64,000 nucleotides of DNA from Gloeocapsopsis sp. IPPAS B-1203 (GTDB taxonomy: Bacteria; Cyanobacteriota; Cyanobacteriia; Cyanobacteriales; Chroococcidiopsidaceae): the NCBI RefSeq assembly GCF_002749975.1, contig NZ_PEIG01000018.1, positions 1 through 64,000 on the forward strand, in the 5' to 3' direction. The notes beneath the pieces were generated by a model. The model made no database searches, was not told the origin of the DNA, and saw only the letters and a list, made by a program, of their open reading frames with translations. The stretch's first letter is position 1, and each line of letters opens with the position of its first letter. Shown here piece by piece: positions 38,664-46,563 of this stretch. Made by a program: the position numbers and the translations under genes.

Positions 38664-39023
38664 ATGAATGTACAAGAATACATTAGAAAAGATGGCTCTA
38701 GTCCTTACCAAAAATGGTTTGATGAATTAGATGCAGTTGCAGCGGCTAAGGTAACAACAGCTAAAGCTCGTTTAGAAGGAGGTAATACATCAAATATTAG
38801 ATGGTTTGATGGAATAGGGGAATACAAAATAGATTGGGGACCAGGATACCGGATATACCTTGTTCAAGAAGGAAAACAATTAATAATTCTATTTGGAGGT
38901 GGAACTAAGAAAACTCAGCAAGCGGATATCAAGTGTGCTAAACAACTTTATGAGGAATACAAGCAACGAAAGAAAGTAGAAAAAGGTAAGGGAGTCAGTC
39001 GCAAGGGAGGTAAAAAGAAATAA
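38664..39023 (+). CDS. RelE/HigB-like type II toxin (phage Gp49-like)
   Basis: 119 residues from ATG 38664; an upstream TTG frame from 38625 is disfavoured. DGSSPYQKWFDELD, RWFDGIGEYKIDWGPGYRIY and LIILFGGGTKKTQQADI are typical of the RelE/ParE superfamily HigB group, which cleaves mRNA on the ribosome. The basic tail (KGVSRKGGKKK) is rich in Lys/Arg. The antitoxin ATG follows the stop by two bases in the toxin-first order of higBA. Confidence 0.88.
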   Translation: MNVQEYIRKDGSSPYQKWFDELDAVAAAKVTTAKARLEGGNTSNIRWFDGIGEYKIDWGPGYRIYLVQEGKQLIILFGGGTKKTQQADIKCAKQLYEEYKQRKKVEKGKGVSRKGGKKK

Positions 39024-39025
39024 TC

Positions 39026-39349
39026 ATGGGGTTAACTAGAGATTTTAAAGAGACACTACGCGCAAGAGTAGAAAGAGAGCCTGAGTTTGTATCTGCTTTA
39101 CTAAATGAGGCTATCGACCTCTTTCTTAATGGAGAAGCAGAAACAGCAAGAATTATATTAAGAGATGTTGTTAATGCAACAATTGGTTTTGAAGAACTTG
39201 CACAACTAACCTCAAAACCGAGCAAAAGTCTTCATCGAATGCTTTCACCAAAAGGTAATCCATCAATGGATAACTTAACAGTCATCATTCACGAACTAAG
39301 TAAAGAATTGAATGTAGATATAAAAACTCAAGTCGTTAGTTGTGTTTGA
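39026..39349 (+). CDS. HTH antitoxin (HigA-like), toxin-antitoxin partner
   Basis: 107 residues. Residues 1-50 (DFKETLRARVEREPEFVSAL, ILRDVVNATIGFEELA) lead into a helix-turn-helix, LTSKPSKSLHRMLSPKGNPS, with DNLTVIIHELSKEL after it. Such antitoxins neutralise the RelE-like toxin and repress the shared promoter, which must lie upstream of 38664. Confidence 0.88.
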   Translation: MGLTRDFKETLRARVEREPEFVSALLNEAIDLFLNGEAETARIILRDVVNATIGFEELAQLTSKPSKSLHRMLSPKGNPSMDNLTVIIHELSKELNVDIKTQVVSCV

Positions 39350-39500
39350 AACATAGTGATGATCGCCTAATCGGGAAAACTGAAATACAACTCTTAAATA
39401 AAATAGACTGCAATCTTTTATTTAAAATAAACTCAAACAGGGAAACTTACAGCTTCGGAATACTTGGATCTTGCTGCGGATATAAAAGGCGAGAACTATT

Positions 39501-40364
39501 ATGGCACAAGCATTTCATGCTGCACCAATTGTTTCTAGTCGGGCGCTGGGTTGGGAACCTTTGATTGCCGAAGAATTTCAGCAACCACCAGGAGGAATAG
39601 ACACGCCAGAAGCTTGGGAAGGACACGCGATCGCATTGTGTCTCGCCCCGAAGCCGCATCGCATTTTTCAAACTGTGGGCGATCGCCGTTACGTCGGACT
39701 TTACGGCAAAGGCGATCTTTCGATTACACCTGCGGGGCTTCCTGCAACTTATTGTGCTGAGGGCGAGGATTGCTATTTGCAGATTCAGCTAAAGCCAGAG
39801 TTTTTTCAACAAGTTGCGGCGGAAGCGATGGAAATTGATAGTTCGCGCCTTGAACTTGTTACGGAATTTCGCGTACGCGATTTGCAAATTGAGCAAACTT
39901 TGATGATGTTACGCACCCAATTACATCAAGGTGGTGGTTGGGGGCGATTGTATATCGAGTCTCTAGCGAATGTGTTAGCAGTGCATTTACTGCGTCAGTA
40001 TTCAACAACACAACCGTGTGTGGCACACTATGAAGGTGGATTAGGCGATCGCCATTTATTTCAAATAACGGAATACATCAACGCACATCTAGAAGAAGAT
40101 ATTAAACTGGCTGATCTTGCAGAATTAGTAGGAATCAGTCAATTCCACTTCAGCCGTTTATTTAAACAATCAATGAAAGTTTCACCGCATCAGTATTTAC
40201 TTCAGCAGCGTGTTGAACGGGCAAAACAGTTACTCAACACAACAAAATATTCTGTTGTTGAAATTGCTTTACAATGCGGTTTCAATAGCCACAGTCATCT
40301 GAGTAAACAATTTCGCCAGCTAACAGGGATGACACCTAAAGCTTATAGATTATCTATCTCCTAA
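39501..40364 (+). CDS. AraC-family transcriptional regulator
   Basis: 287 residues. The C-terminal double helix-turn-helix (about 185-287) is canonical: IKLADLAELVGISQFHFSRL and VEIALQCGFNSHSHLSKQFR, ending GMTPKAYR. The N-terminal domain (about 20-170) is a cupin-like sensor without recognised ligand residues. The target is not evident: the next gene is a membrane protein 182 bases downstream on the same strand. AAAGGCGAG before the ATG is the ribosome site. Confidence 0.9.
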   Translation: MAQAFHAAPIVSSRALGWEPLIAEEFQQPPGGIDTPEAWEGHAIALCLAPKPHRIFQTVGDRRYVGLYGKGDLSITPAGLPATYCAEGEDCYLQIQLKPEFFQQVAAEAMEIDSSRLELVTEFRVRDLQIEQTLMMLRTQLHQGGGWGRLYIESLANVLAVHLLRQYSTTQPCVAHYEGGLGDRHLFQITEYINAHLEEDIKLADLAELVGISQFHFSRLFKQSMKVSPHQYLLQQRVERAKQLLNTTKYSVVEIALQCGFNSHSHLSKQFRQLTGMTPKAYRLSIS

Positions 40365-40546
40365 TTGCTGCATGATTTTTGATGAAATTAATGATTGTAG
40401 GCAGTTTTTAATCATTCTTATTTAAATTTTTGTAAATAAGTGACAATAACTTTTTCTTTCGTCTCCAAAATTTTAAAAGATATTTCACATTTGCATCACA
40501 ATAAATTCGTTAAGCTAAAAATATAAAAGTAAATCACGGCAATTAT

Positions 40547-41038
40547 ATGACTGTTTCTAGTATTCAATTAAAGCGTTCGCCTTGGCAGAACGTTGCAATC
40601 TTAACTCTAGGATTCTGGCTGAGTAGCAGCATAATTTTAGACTGGGTAATTATGCCCAGTTTATACGTTTCTGGAATGATGACTCAAGCTGGATTTACGA
40701 CAGCGGGTTACTTGATTTTCTGGAATTATAATCGCATCGAATTACTAGCAGCAGCTTTAGTGGTAACAAGTGTTTTAGTATTAAACAAAACACAATTTGT
40801 AGAAGATAATTGGCGACGAGGGACGACTGTTTTAGCTTTACTCTTACTGGCTGTACCTTTGCTAGCGACTTACGTCTTGACTCCACAAATGTCTGCGACA
40901 GGTGTGCAATTGAATTTATTTGAGTCAGCCACCGAAGTTCCTAGCACGATGAATTTGCTACACGCAGGTTACTGGGTATTAGAAGCTGTGAAATTTGTTG
41001 CTGGTGGTACTCTGTTATTTTGGGGAATCCGCAGATAA
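40547..41038 (+). CDS. Four-helix membrane protein, DUF4149/TMEM205-like
   Basis: 163 residues with four hydrophobic helices (about 15-35, 62-80, 92-112, 138-160). ILDWVIMPSLYVSGMM near helix 1 and the NRIELLAAALV helix resemble DUF4149/TMEM205-type proteins, but the match is not decisive. The role is unknown. A strong bidirectional terminator separates it from the converging exporter pair. Confidence 0.55.
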   Translation: MTVSSIQLKRSPWQNVAILTLGFWLSSSIILDWVIMPSLYVSGMMTQAGFTTAGYLIFWNYNRIELLAAALVVTSVLVLNKTQFVEDNWRRGTTVLALLLLAVPLLATYVLTPQMSATGVQLNLFESATEVPSTMNLLHAGYWVLEAVKFVAGGTLLFWGIRR

Positions 41039-41064
41039 GCTGAGTTAAATTATGATATCTGTAA

Positions 41065-41095
41065 AAAAGCCTCTTACTTTATGTAGGAGGCTTTT
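41065..41095. terminator. Bidirectional intrinsic terminator
   Basis: A perfect 9-bp stem, AAAAGCCTC (41065-41073) with GAGGCTTTT (41087-41095), serves both converging units. The minus-strand copy is followed by a run of T, and the plus strand continues AGTTTTC. The right arm overlaps the last two bases of the minus-strand exporter gene. Confidence 0.85.
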
Positions 41096-41387
41096 AGTTT
41101 TCTTCATCTTGAGATAAATCAGGATGAAACCACAAGCGAATTGCCAGAAACGCAAATCCTATAGCCGCGATCGCTTTAGTTGTTTTTACAGGTAATAGTT
41201 CTGCTGCCCATCCACCGGCTAAAGCACCGAGTAAGCTTGTTAATAGCAATGCTGCGGCTGTCCCTAAAAATACCATACGGGGAAACTGAGAACGTCCGCT
41301 AAGGGCGATCGCTGCTAATTGGCTTTTGTCACCGAGTTCGGATAAAAATACTGTAATAAAACTTAGTCCGAGTAAATTCCAATCCAT
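41094..41387 (-). CDS. Half-size GDT1/TMEM165 (UPF0016) cation exporter subunit
   Basis: 97 residues from ATG 41387 (MDWNLLGLSFITVFLSELGD); the frame stays open upstream within the neighbouring gene. It has three membrane helices and the family signature E-L-G-D-K-S-Q (about 17-23). The ATG overlaps the TAA of the upstream gene by one base. Cyanobacterial members export Mn2+ or Ca2+ from the cytoplasm or into the thylakoid lumen. A complete transporter needs two signature copies, so this protein probably pairs with the next gene's product. Confidence 0.9.
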   Translation of the reverse strand: MDWNLLGLSFITVFLSELGDKSQLAAIALSGRSQFPRMVFLGTAAALLLTSLLGALAGGWAAELLPVKTTKAIAAIGFAFLAIRLWFHPDLSQDEEN

Positions 41388-41782
41388 TATTGCACGACAT
41401 CCCAAAGCAGCATCATTGAAATCAGCAGTAAACTCACACTTGCCAGTTTTTCTACCGTTCGCGGAGCAATTCGAGTTGCAATCCAGCATCCTAAAAGAAC
41501 ACCTAGCAAACTTGTTGTTACCATTGCGATCGCTGCACCTCCAAAGACAATCCAGGGAGATTGAGATTCAGCACTCATCAAGAGTGTGGATAGCTGGGTT
41601 TTATCGCCAAACTCAGCAAAAAATATTGTAACGAAGGTGGTTGCAAATACTGTCCGCGAAGATTGCCCAAAAGCTGAAGGCTGTTGTGACTCAGTTATTG
41701 TATCGGTATTTTCAAAGGCGATCGCAATATGCTCAGATTTAAGTTCAGCTTCAAGCAACTGGGTAGGCAAATCAGTTTTCAC
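41387..41782 (-). CDS. Half-size GDT1/TMEM165 (UPF0016) cation exporter subunit, partner
   Basis: 131 residues. An extended hydrophilic N-terminus (about 1-42) precedes three helices, with the E-F-G-D-K-T-Q signature at about 57-63. It is translated first and shares one base (TAATG) with its partner. Together the two equal one full GDT1 protein with two inverted repeats. Mn2+ handling for photosystem II is the likely purpose, by analogy with Synechocystis Mnx. Confidence 0.9.
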   Translation of the reverse strand: MKTDLPTQLLEAELKSEHIAIAFENTDTITESQQPSAFGQSSRTVFATTFVTIFFAEFGDKTQLSTLLMSAESQSPWIVFGGAAIAMVTTSLLGVLLGCWIATRIAPRTVEKLASVSLLLISMMLLWDVVQ

Positions 41783-41876
41783 AGGTCTTCAAAACGTCGC
41801 AGCGCTTTCATATTTTTTTCATTTTCTCTGATCTTTGTTACAAAAATCAACCCCATAGTGCCAGGAAAGCGAAAAA

Positions 41877-42227
41877 TTAGTCTTTAATAGCTCGCTCAAA
41901 ACGCAACATTTCGAGGCTGCGATCGCCGTAAACACCACCGATTTGCTGCTGACAACACTCAATGGCAAAGTCATTTAACTCTTCAGGAAAGATACCGTAC
42001 ATATCCTGAAAAATTGCGGGTTCTACTCGACAAAAACGCGGACGATCTGGGTAAATGCGGCATTCGCGGGTAACGCGATCGTAGTTGATACACCAGCCAT
42101 CCGCACCTACCATACTAAAATAGAGTTCTAGTTCTTCAGGTGATAAATAATCTTCAATATCTGGACGCTCTGCTGGATCGAGATTACAGCAGGCTCCACA
42201 TTGCTTTACACATCGCCAGGTAGCCAT
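41877..42227 (-). CDS. YkgJ-family cysteine cluster protein
   Basis: 116 residues. The zinc/iron-binding style cysteine pattern is C-V-K-Q-C-G-A-C-C near the N-terminus, then GWCINYD, ECRIYPDRPRFCRVEP and a late ECCQQ. Homologues are frequent in cyanobacteria and of unknown function. It is an independent unit, 94 bases upstream of the exporter pair. Confidence 0.88.
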   Translation of the reverse strand: MATWRCVKQCGACCNLDPAERPDIEDYLSPEELELYFSMVGADGWCINYDRVTRECRIYPDRPRFCRVEPAIFQDMYGIFPEELNDFAIECCQQQIGGVYGDRSLEMLRFERAIKD

Positions 42228-42432
42228 AATTCAAATTTGGGCTATGATTTTTCTTGCACTTCGAGTTTAACGGTTTTAACCGATAGGCAATGACTATGAG
42301 AAAGGAGCAATGATTGTTTATTGTTTTTTATAGATTTATTAAGTTAGTTAAATTGAGTCATTGCCATCCAGGTAAGATCTAGTGCGGAGCTTTATCTGAG
42401 TTACTTATTCGGTTAGGTAATGGGAGGAAATA

Positions 42433-42573
42433 ATGGACGTTGTATCTGGAATTTTTGAGGGAATCAGCACTTTTCAGTGGGAAACCTTTTTTCAGCTAGT
42501 CAGTGTTGCACTGATCATGCTTGCTGGTCCAATTATCATCTTTATTTTGGCAGCACGCGGTGGCAATATGTAG
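42433..42573 (+). CDS. psb30: Photosystem II subunit Psb30 (Ycf12)
   Basis: 46 residues, too short for ordinary gene calls. It has one membrane helix and ends GPIIIFILAARGGNM. The family end is GPMIIFLLAVRRGNL, with the same WETFFQLVSVALIMLAG layout before it. Psb30 binds at the PSII periphery near PsbE/PsbJ and stabilises the complex. The ribosome site is GGGAGG (42422-42427), 5 nt before the ATG. Confidence 0.92.
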   Translation: MDVVSGIFEGISTFQWETFFQLVSVALIMLAGPIIIFILAARGGNM

Positions 42574-42617
42574 AAAAGCTGTGTGTACAGGAAATGGTGA
42601 GGATAGAGGAATGAACA

Positions 42618-42631
42618 AGGGCGATCGCCCT
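42618..42631 (+). terminator. HIP1-centred palindrome after psb30
   Basis: AGGGCGATCGCCCT is a perfect 14-base palindrome 44 bases past the psb30 stop, followed by CTTATAT. With no loop of its own it may act only as weak terminator or as an HIP1 site. Confidence 0.35.
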
Positions 42632-42790
42632 CTTATATCCTCACTCAGTTATTCAAAATTTGAGATAGTAAGCTCTAATACTGGATACCTAGTCATAACT
42701 GCTTGTCTGGTCAATTTCAGTTGCCAAGAAGAGATAGCTGTACTGTAAATAGCGAAAATCACAACTGCTCTACTATGGTTGCAATCATAT

Positions 42791-43351
42791 CTAACTCGAC
42801 AATCTCATGATTCTACAAGGATTTCCTGCCGCAACGACATTAGCAGGAATATCCTTCGTGACAACGCTTCCTGCGCCAATTGTGGTGTTGTTCCCAATTG
42901 TTATTCCTGGACAAATAATTGCTCCACCGCCGATCCAAACATCATCGCCAATTGCGATCGGTGCAGCCATCTCTAAGCCAGATCTTCTCATTTCAGCATC
43001 GAGTGGATGATATGCTGTGTAAATTTGTACTTTAGGAGCAAGCAACACATTGTTGCCAAGATAAACTTTATTGCAATCTAAAATCATGCAATCGTAGTTG
43101 ATATACAAATTCTCTTTAGCGTAGATGTGGCAACCATAATCGCAACGAAAAGGTGGCTTAACTTCAAAAACTTGACCGACTGAACCAAAAAGTTTTTGCA
43201 CAATCGCGCGCCGGAGTTCGCTCTCCTCAGGAAGTGATAGATTGAAAGTATGCAAGAGATTTTGTGCTTTTTTGTGCATACTTTCAAGCTCAGGATCGAT
43301 GGCGATATATGGCTCATTTGCCAACATTTTCTCGCGTGCTGTTTTGTTCAT
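42791..43351 (-). CDS. Sugar O-acetyltransferase (maltose/galactoside acetyltransferase-like)
   Basis: 186 residues from ATG 43351. N-terminal Maa-type helices (KMLANEPYIAIDPELESMHK) lead into a left-handed beta-helix of hexapeptide repeats: KVYLGNNVLLAPKVQIYTAY with the catalytic histidine in TAYHPLD, then IAIGDDVWIGGGAIICPGIT and IGAGSVVTKDIPANVVAAGN. It acetylates a sugar hydroxyl with acetyl-CoA. The frame starts inside the end of the upstream glyoxalase-like gene's neighbourhood, 5 bases after its stop, so the two form an operon. Confidence 0.93.
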   Translation of the reverse strand: MNKTAREKMLANEPYIAIDPELESMHKKAQNLLHTFNLSLPEESELRRAIVQKLFGSVGQVFEVKPPFRCDYGCHIYAKENLYINYDCMILDCNKVYLGNNVLLAPKVQIYTAYHPLDAEMRRSGLEMAAPIAIGDDVWIGGGAIICPGITIGNNTTIGAGSVVTKDIPANVVAAGNPCRIMRLSS

Positions 43352-43356
43352 CTTTA

Positions 43357-44025
43357 TTACCAACTGATGGCAAGCGGTAATTCAGGTCGAAAATCCACCT
43401 GTTTTCCTTGCTGTTCGTCATCAAAACCAAGTTCTACAAAATACTCTGTTCCTAAACGAACTTTGAGTTGATCCGTGTTAATCACTGCTTGCATCTCTGG
43501 CGAAAGGCTATTCGCAGCAGGACTCACTAATTCTACACGAGTTATTTCGTGTAACCCTACAGAATCGTTGAGAGGTTGTGAGTTTTCAGCAGGATAATGA
43601 TCTGGACGTTGACCAAATGGAATCTGAAAAAGCATTGGTTCAGTCAACACGTCGCTATTTGTTCCTACCATGATACTCATCGTTTCAGGTAGATAAGGTG
43701 GACGATATCCCCAACTAGAAAAAGCAACCGTATCGCCCGAATCCGTGCAACGCAGACAGAAACCAAACGGACAAGCACCATTGTTGCGATCGCGCCACCG
43801 TTCCCAAAGGCGAGTGGGAGCAATTGGCTCAGATTTGGCTTCTTCAGGATTGTGAATCCATAACAGTTCCAACATGGCGTTGTGGAAGAAAAAACGGCGA
43901 TTGGCTGTACCTTGCCCAGCATGGGTGTTAGACGAGCCTTCAATCAAACCGAACGATGCTAAACGATCCGCCTCATCAGCCCCGACATCAGTACAAATAA
44001 AAAGATGGTCGAATTCAAATGCCAT
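43357..44025 (-). CDS. Glyoxalase-like (VOC superfamily) protein
   Basis: 222 residues. FEFDHLFICTDVGADEADRL opens like the Glyoxalase_3 group, followed by FGLIEGSSNTHAGQGTANRR, FFFHNAMLELLWIHNPEEA and a C-terminal strand region. Lyase or isomerase activity is possible but metal ligands cannot be fixed by eye. It is co-transcribed with the acetyltransferase gene. Confidence 0.75.
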   Translation of the reverse strand: MAFEFDHLFICTDVGADEADRLASFGLIEGSSNTHAGQGTANRRFFFHNAMLELLWIHNPEEAKSEPIAPTRLWERWRDRNNGACPFGFCLRCTDSGDTVAFSSWGYRPPYLPETMSIMVGTNSDVLTEPMLFQIPFGQRPDHYPAENSQPLNDSVGLHEITRVELVSPAANSLSPEMQAVINTDQLKVRLGTEYFVELGFDDEQQGKQVDFRPELPLAISW

Positions 44026-44091
44026 ATGGACGTTGCTTGAGAGGGAACTTACGCAACACTAATAACCTAAGTCACCTAACAACAGAATAAT

Positions 44092-46191
44092 TCACTTAGG
44101 TAACTGATTTAAAGCAGTATACGCTGCGATGACTAACTGATGAAAATGCGATCGCGTGATATCAACTTGTTGAGCATTTTCTCGTTTAGTGCCTAAAAAC
44201 CCTGTAGAATCTCCTTGAATGATCGCCAATATTTGACCCTGATCGTTTTTAATTCGCAGTTCAGCCGTTGAACTACTAGCAAATATGCCACAGATATAAC
44301 GGCGTTGATTATAATAAAATTCTGCAAAGTTGCGGCGATGCTCAAGCGAGGACACCTCGCCTGAAGCCGCAACTTCTTTTACAGGTTGCGATTCTCTTTT
44401 AGCGGGTTGTGTCGGCAAGCGCACGCCAACTAATTCTAGTTCAATTGTTGTGTTACCGTTCCAGGTATTTTCGCGCAAGCAGTAGGCAATATCAATTCGT
44501 GGTGGTAGGGGAAAATAATCACGCGCCTTTCTCCAGGCGATCGCACTTATTTGAAACCGTTGTGTATTTTCGTTTTGTGCTAACTTTAGCTTGATATGTC
44601 CCTTACCGACGATCCGCTGTTCGATCACCTCAACATTTGCACTCCAAAATAGCGGATTAGGATTATCAATACCGCAAGGATGAAGCGCGTCTAATTGTTT
44701 GTAGAGTTGACGATCAATCTGACTTAAGTGTACTTGTGCATCAATTTTGATGAGTGGCTTGAGGTGTTCAATTTGCAAGCATTGATGGGCAAATTCCCGC
44801 AAGCGCGATCGCAGTGCAGTTAAGTTCTCCGCAGGTAAAGAAAAACCCCCAGCAGCTTTGTGTCCGCCAAATTTACCTAACAAGTCCTGACAAAAGTCTA
44901 AAGCAGCAAAAACATGAAATTCGGGAATTCCCCGTGCCGAACCACGAATATGATGTTCATCTTCATACGTACCAATAAAGACAGGAACACCGTAGCGTTC
45001 GACTAACCGCGATGCAACTATCCCAATGACACCATGATGCCAATCGGCTTGCACAACGACTAAAACACGTTCTTGCAGTAAATCGATTTGGTTTTGTTCA
45101 ATGTAGGCGATCGCTTCTTGTTCAATTTGTTCGCATAGTTGTTGACGATGCTGGTTAATTTGTTCGCACTGCATGGCACGTTCTAGTGCAGTTCCCATAT
45201 CGTCTGTTGTCAGTAGATCGATGACAATTTGCGGATCGGCAATGCGTCCTACTGCATTAATTCTTGGACCTAGCCGAAAACCGATATCATCAGGCTTGAG
45301 AGATTTAGCATTGACGCTTGTGCTATTAGTGTTACTTTGTACGCCCGCAACTTGAATTAAAGCTTGTACTCCTGCTAGTTGAGATTGAGGAAGCAATCGC
45401 AATCCTCGCTTTACCCAACGACGATTCACGCCTGTTAGCGGGGCAAGATCTGCAATTGTCCCTAAAGTAAATAGTTCAAGCAAAGGTTTAACTAATCCTG
45501 CAATTTGCCCTAATTTTTGTGCTAGCGAAACAGCCAAAATATAAGCTACTCCGACTCCTGCAAGTCCGCGATAAGGAGAAGATTCTGGGATGAGTTTGGG
45601 GTTAAGAATAGCGTTAGCTGGCGGTAGTTGTTGCGGGATGTCGTGGTGGTCGGTGATGATGACTGTTAACTCTAGTTCTCTAGCTTTAGCGATCGCGTCA
45701 ATTGCAGAAATGCCATTATCGACGGTGAGAATTAACTCGACGCCTTCACGCTTAAATTCTTCAACAATGCGCTGATTTATGCCATAGCCCTCGTGCATCC
45801 GGCTAGGAATTGCATAATCAACGTTTGCACCCAACCATCTTAGTGATCGCAGTAATAATGCGGTACTTGTCATCCCATCGGCGTCGTAGTCGCCGCAAAT
45901 TGCAATTTTTTTGTCATGTGCGATCGCAGTGTTTAGCAACTCAACACTCAATGCTAGGTCAGGAAATTCCTCCACTGGTGAAGGCAGAACTTGAGATTCT
46001 GGCTCTAAAAATGCTTGTGCTTGTTCTAGTGTCTCAACTCCGCGATTAATTAATAATTGACCTATAATGGGCGATGTTTGAGCAACTTCAGCTAGCTTTT
46101 GTGCGAATTCTGCTGCTGAATAAATATGCCAACGCTGACTCGGCAGGCGTTGTGGACGATGAGATAATTCTGGAGTAGAATGCTCTAACAC
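44092..46191 (-). CDS. recJ: Single-stranded-DNA-specific exonuclease RecJ
   Basis: 699 residues, GTG start. The DHH phosphoesterase core is intact: ICGDYDADGMTSTALLL, VDNGISA, IITDHHDIPQQLP and the DHHA1 motif GKFGGHKAAGGFS. RecJ degrades single strands 5' to 3' in recombination and mismatch repair. The C-terminus (about 570-699) extends beyond the E. coli protein, as in other cyanobacterial RecJ, with an acidic/Glu-Val-rich insert near 600. Confidence 0.96.
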   Translation of the reverse strand: MLEHSTPELSHRPQRLPSQRWHIYSAAEFAQKLAEVAQTSPIIGQLLINRGVETLEQAQAFLEPESQVLPSPVEEFPDLALSVELLNTAIAHDKKIAICGDYDADGMTSTALLLRSLRWLGANVDYAIPSRMHEGYGINQRIVEEFKREGVELILTVDNGISAIDAIAKARELELTVIITDHHDIPQQLPPANAILNPKLIPESSPYRGLAGVGVAYILAVSLAQKLGQIAGLVKPLLELFTLGTIADLAPLTGVNRRWVKRGLRLLPQSQLAGVQALIQVAGVQSNTNSTSVNAKSLKPDDIGFRLGPRINAVGRIADPQIVIDLLTTDDMGTALERAMQCEQINQHRQQLCEQIEQEAIAYIEQNQIDLLQERVLVVVQADWHHGVIGIVASRLVERYGVPVFIGTYEDEHHIRGSARGIPEFHVFAALDFCQDLLGKFGGHKAAGGFSLPAENLTALRSRLREFAHQCLQIEHLKPLIKIDAQVHLSQIDRQLYKQLDALHPCGIDNPNPLFWSANVEVIEQRIVGKGHIKLKLAQNENTQRFQISAIAWRKARDYFPLPPRIDIAYCLRENTWNGNTTIELELVGVRLPTQPAKRESQPVKEVAASGEVSSLEHRRNFAEFYYNQRRYICGIFASSSTAELRIKNDQGQILAIIQGDSTGFLGTKRENAQQVDITRSHFHQLVIAAYTALNQLPK

Positions 46192-46563
46192 GCTTACCCA
46201 ATGCGCAACTAGCCAAATATTTTAACTCTTAGTTGCTGTAGTTTGAAATATTTTTTTAACGTAGACGCGCAGCAGTGAGCAGCGCGTTGGGCGGTGCCGA
46301 CTTGAAGCGACTGCGAACCCGAAGGGCATGCCGTAGGCTAACACTCTAGACGCAGATACACGGAAGAAAGAGTGAAAGGGGGATTCTCCTAAAATATATT
46401 AAATCTAGTTGATTAGTGATAACAAAAATGGTCAGTAAAAGTTACTAGTCACTAGTCACTAATAACAGCGTAACGATACCAATATTCAGGTTATTTAACC
46501 GGAGATGATATGATTAAAGATTGCCTAAATCAAAGCCATTATAATAATGATTAAAGCAGCTAC
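46192..46563. repeat. Spacer with a dispersed GC-rich repeat
   Basis: The GC-rich block at about 46262-46350 (GCGCAGCAGTGAGCAGCGCG, then GACTTGAAGCGACTGCGAAC and CGAAGGGCATGCCGTAGGCT) belongs to a repeat family typical of this cyanobacterial group. It has local hairpin potential. A direct repeat TAGTCACTAGTCACTA lies near 46446. No gene is seen. Confidence 0.55.

Noticed and set aside
42521-42748. 75-codon frame overlapping psb30
   Set aside because: Frame shadow of psb30 running into noncoding sequence.
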